Assembly: GCA_013368445.1 (NCBI GenBank)
Contig: JAACJO010000002.1
Location: 558,001 to 622,000 of the forward strand
Direction: 5' to 3'
Origin: Leucocoprinus leucothites
Lineage: Eukaryota > Basidiomycota > Agaricomycetes > Agaricales > Agaricaceae
Length of the DNA: 64,000 nt
Part shown: positions 61,629 through 64,000 of the stretch, piece by piece
Numbering within the stretch: the stretch's first letter is position 1
Layout of the letters: each line of letters opens with the position of its first letter
Translations under genes and position numbers: made by a program
The notes under the pieces: model-generated
Database searches by the model: none
What the model saw: the letters and a program-made list of their open reading frames with translations, nothing else
What the model was told of the DNA's origin: nothing

Positions 61629-63099
61629 ATGACTCTTCAACACAAAAACACTGCTCGTAGAATGAAGCGCCAGGCGAGTGGCTTTGTTCCTGGGGATGGT
61701 CCTGGTGCTGGTGGCAACCAAAATCCTTCGGTTACGGCGCCAAACCCTGGTGCTGGATCTAGCTGTATGTCGTGCCAACAAATCTCGTGTTAACTGTGTC
61801 TTATATTGCTTTACTAGCTTCGGACAACCAGGCCCCGAGTTCGACTCCCTCCGCCAATCCGCCCCCACCCGATACATCCACCTCTTCCCCCAACAGGCCC
61901 CCTACGACTTCTAAACCCCAACCTACTCCCACTACCAACACCAGCACCAGTTCCTCTACAGAAACCTCCTCCTCTACAGAATCTTCTACTACCTCTTCCT
62001 CCTCAGCCTCGACTAGTACTACGACCAGCTCAACCGTACGTCTATTTCGAATTTCATTCATTCTGACGTATCTGATGGTCTCTTTCATCAGTCGACTAGC
62101 ACAGTGGTTCTCACCGCTCCCACCAGATTTGTGACCTCCCCTGCTAGCGTGCTTCCGCATACGACCCTTTCAGTCGGGACCACCTCAGCAACTCCATCCG
62201 CCAGCGCTTCAGCCGCCCCCTCCTCCGGCGTTAAGGTTGGGACCATCATCGGCGGCATTGCCGGCGCCCTTGCTGGACTTGCAGTCCTCGGACTCTTGAT
62301 TTCATTTATTCTTGTAAGTGATTCTTTTTCGTGTTTTGCTATATATGCATTGTTAATCATTTTTATGCCTTCTCGTTTTTAGCGCCGCATGCGCAAGCGA
62401 AACCGCCGTGACACCATCCTTGGTGACGATTTCCGTAACTCTCAATTCTTTGCCGGCGCCAGTGCGGGTGGCAACGGAAATCATAATGGCAACGACGATG
62501 ACCTTGAGCCCCCCAGCATGGCCGAGCGCCACCATAGTTTCGCTCCCTCAGTCGCCAGTGGCCCCGGCATGGCTGGTCAGGGTGCCTTCCAGGTTGGAGC
62601 TACTTATAACAATGGTGCTCCCACCACGGACAGATATGGTGCGGCAGGATATGGCGCGACTGCATACGGTGCTGCAGGGGCTGGCGCTGCTGGTGCCTTG
62701 CAAGAGCGCCCCAGGTACGCTTATGGTCAACAAAACGCGGAGGAGGTGGACGATATGGCCCATGGCGTCTACAGCTCTCAGCCTCAACCCCAGGCTCCGT
62801 ACAATCCTGAAGCCTATGGTTCATATGCTACTTACGGTGGTGGCGCTGCTGGTGCGGGATATCAAGAGGCCACCAGGGAATATCAAGGACAGCATGGTGG
62901 TTACAACCAAAGTCACAACGATCCGTTCAACGCCCATACTGGGTACGGTGTTGCAGTTGCTGACCCTGGTCCACAGGCTCCTAGGGCCGCCGGGGCACAC
63001 CCAACTACTGCGCGTGATCCCGCCTCCTTGAGTGGGAACAGGGGTGAGAATGCTCGCAGCGTCGCCGTTCAGGATGATGATGTGTATGGTGGCATATAA
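61629..63099 (+). CDS. YGG-tail membrane protein 3
   Basis: Four exons (61629-61764, 61818-62035, 62092-62313, 62383-63099) sum to 1293 nt, 430 aa; phases 1, 0, 0. Starts MTLQHKNTARRMKRQASGFV. A stalk dominated by Ser and Thr (TSSSTETSSSTESSTTSSSS) leads to the helix VGTIIGGIAGALAGLAVLGL, then RRMRKRNRRDTILGDDFRNS. The last exon again begins right after the helix. The tail is Gly/Ala/Tyr-rich (YGAAGYGATAYGAAGAG) and ends VQDDDVYGGI. It is the most diverged of the three: the SAVMLxDP part is lost but the arginine cluster, DFR and terminal YGG-hydrophobic end remain. Confidence 0.82.
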
Positions 63100-64000
63100 T
63101 CACCTCTTGTTTCTCTCACTGCCGTTACTGACGCCGCATCCTAACTATTTCCCATGGTGTATCATTCCGTTCTCTTGGTTTCAGGTGTCTTCTTTGATGA
63201 ATTTGTGATTTGTGAACTATTGATTCCGCTTTGTGTTCTTGTGATATTTCTACTATTGGTCTAAATCCGTCTCCCAACCTGCCGACTGTTTATTGGCCTT
63301 CCTCTTATTAATTTTTTTTCTTCGAATGCGCTTGCGCTTGTGTCGGTACTGGCTGGTGCCGCTCCATTTTTTAAACCTGCGCCCGGCTCCTTTTCATGTT
63401 GTGCTATGTCCTCCCAGGGCGCCATGCTGGTCTATTGTTCAAAAGTGTAGTGGATTGATCATTGTCTCCCCGTCCTTCCTCACACCCCATTCCCACCGCG
63501 TGTCCTTCGTGGATGTAGCCCTCCCATGCTTGCTCCTTCTACCAGCTTTTTGACATCAACAATCATCACTCGGACTTTGGACCGCTCACCATATCCGCCT
63601 CAACCCCGGTGATGTCAACATCTTACTAGTACGCAGAATATAGTAGAGGGACTCGAGCATCGCCACTCAATCAACCGTCTATGGTCGAGCTGCGCTCTCG
63701 TATTCGTATCCCGCCATATCCACCACCACAACGCATTGGACACCATATCGCTCATCGTACACCGTATGATATCCTGTTCATCGTATTCTTGCGACCCCTC
63801 GTACATTCTTACATTCTTATGTACAGTGAGCTTTTCGATACCATGCTCAATTTGGACAAAGGCAGACAATGCTGATATCATTATACACTATTGATTTCTC
63901 TTTTTTTCTCTTTCAAAGTATCTCGTATCATATATTTAGCCCCGTATATGTGGATGATATATCTTTCACTTTCACTCCCGCTCCCATTTTCCTCTGAGGT
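63100..64000. other. 3' flank, no gene recognised
   Basis: Window end. A short plus frame at 63293-63553 and others are pyrimidine-rich and without domain. Nothing supported. Confidence 0.5.

Overview
The window is nuclear DNA of a basidiomycete fungus, most likely an agaric-type mushroom (Agaricomycetes). The evidence is: dense short introns (about 48-70 nt) with GT..AG borders, many micro-exons, single-exon F-box/leucine-rich-repeat genes in large numbers, a DUF6533-type membrane protein, and clear fungal orthologues of CDC48, tubulin-folding cofactor B and DGAT2. No prokaryotic operons, rRNA genes, CRISPR arrays or convincing tRNA genes were seen. For most genes I rebuilt the splicing by hand and checked that the summed exon length is a multiple of three.

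Layout. 0.16-3.3 kb: two tandem short-chain dehydrogenase genes (-). 4.8-12.5 kb: F-box territory, with a decayed F-box relic, an F-box gene broken by a 10-bp tandem duplication, an intact paralogue, another possible relic, a small coiled-coil gene (-) and an F-box gene (-). 12.5-18.1 kb: gene-poor. 18.1-22.8 kb: a heat-shock-factor-type transcription factor (+) facing a DJ-1/PfpI gene (-). 23.15-24.13 kb: a short Tc1/mariner-like element with terminal inverted repeats. 24.8-29.2 kb: a tandem segmental duplication carrying two F-box genes (-), one with an internal deletion. 29.5-31.3 kb: a secreted-ectodomain single-pass membrane protein (-).

32.9-48.6 kb is the conserved core: tubulin cofactor B, CDC48 and DGAT2 (all +), then a very large gene on the minus strand (39.9-45.7 kb, 16 exons, 1650 aa). 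That protein joins an adenylation domain, a carrier domain, a membrane region and three left-handed beta-helix acyltransferase-like repeats (the plan of epsilon-poly-lysine synthetase-type NRPS-like enzymes) to a complete C-terminal RING finger. It is followed by a mitochondrial-type hotdog thioesterase (-).

49.6-63.1 kb holds a family I do not recognise from any description: three dispersed same-strand genes with identical exon layout and intron phases (1,0,0). They encode Ser/Thr/Pro-rich single-pass membrane proteins that lack a signal peptide, share a juxtamembrane motif and end in a common acidic-Tyr-Gly-Gly-hydrophobic C-terminus. A DUF6533-like multi-pass gene (-) and a secreted His/Asp-rich protein gene (+) lie between them. 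The two observations I rate most worth following are the synthetase-RING fusion and the YGG-tail membrane protein family.
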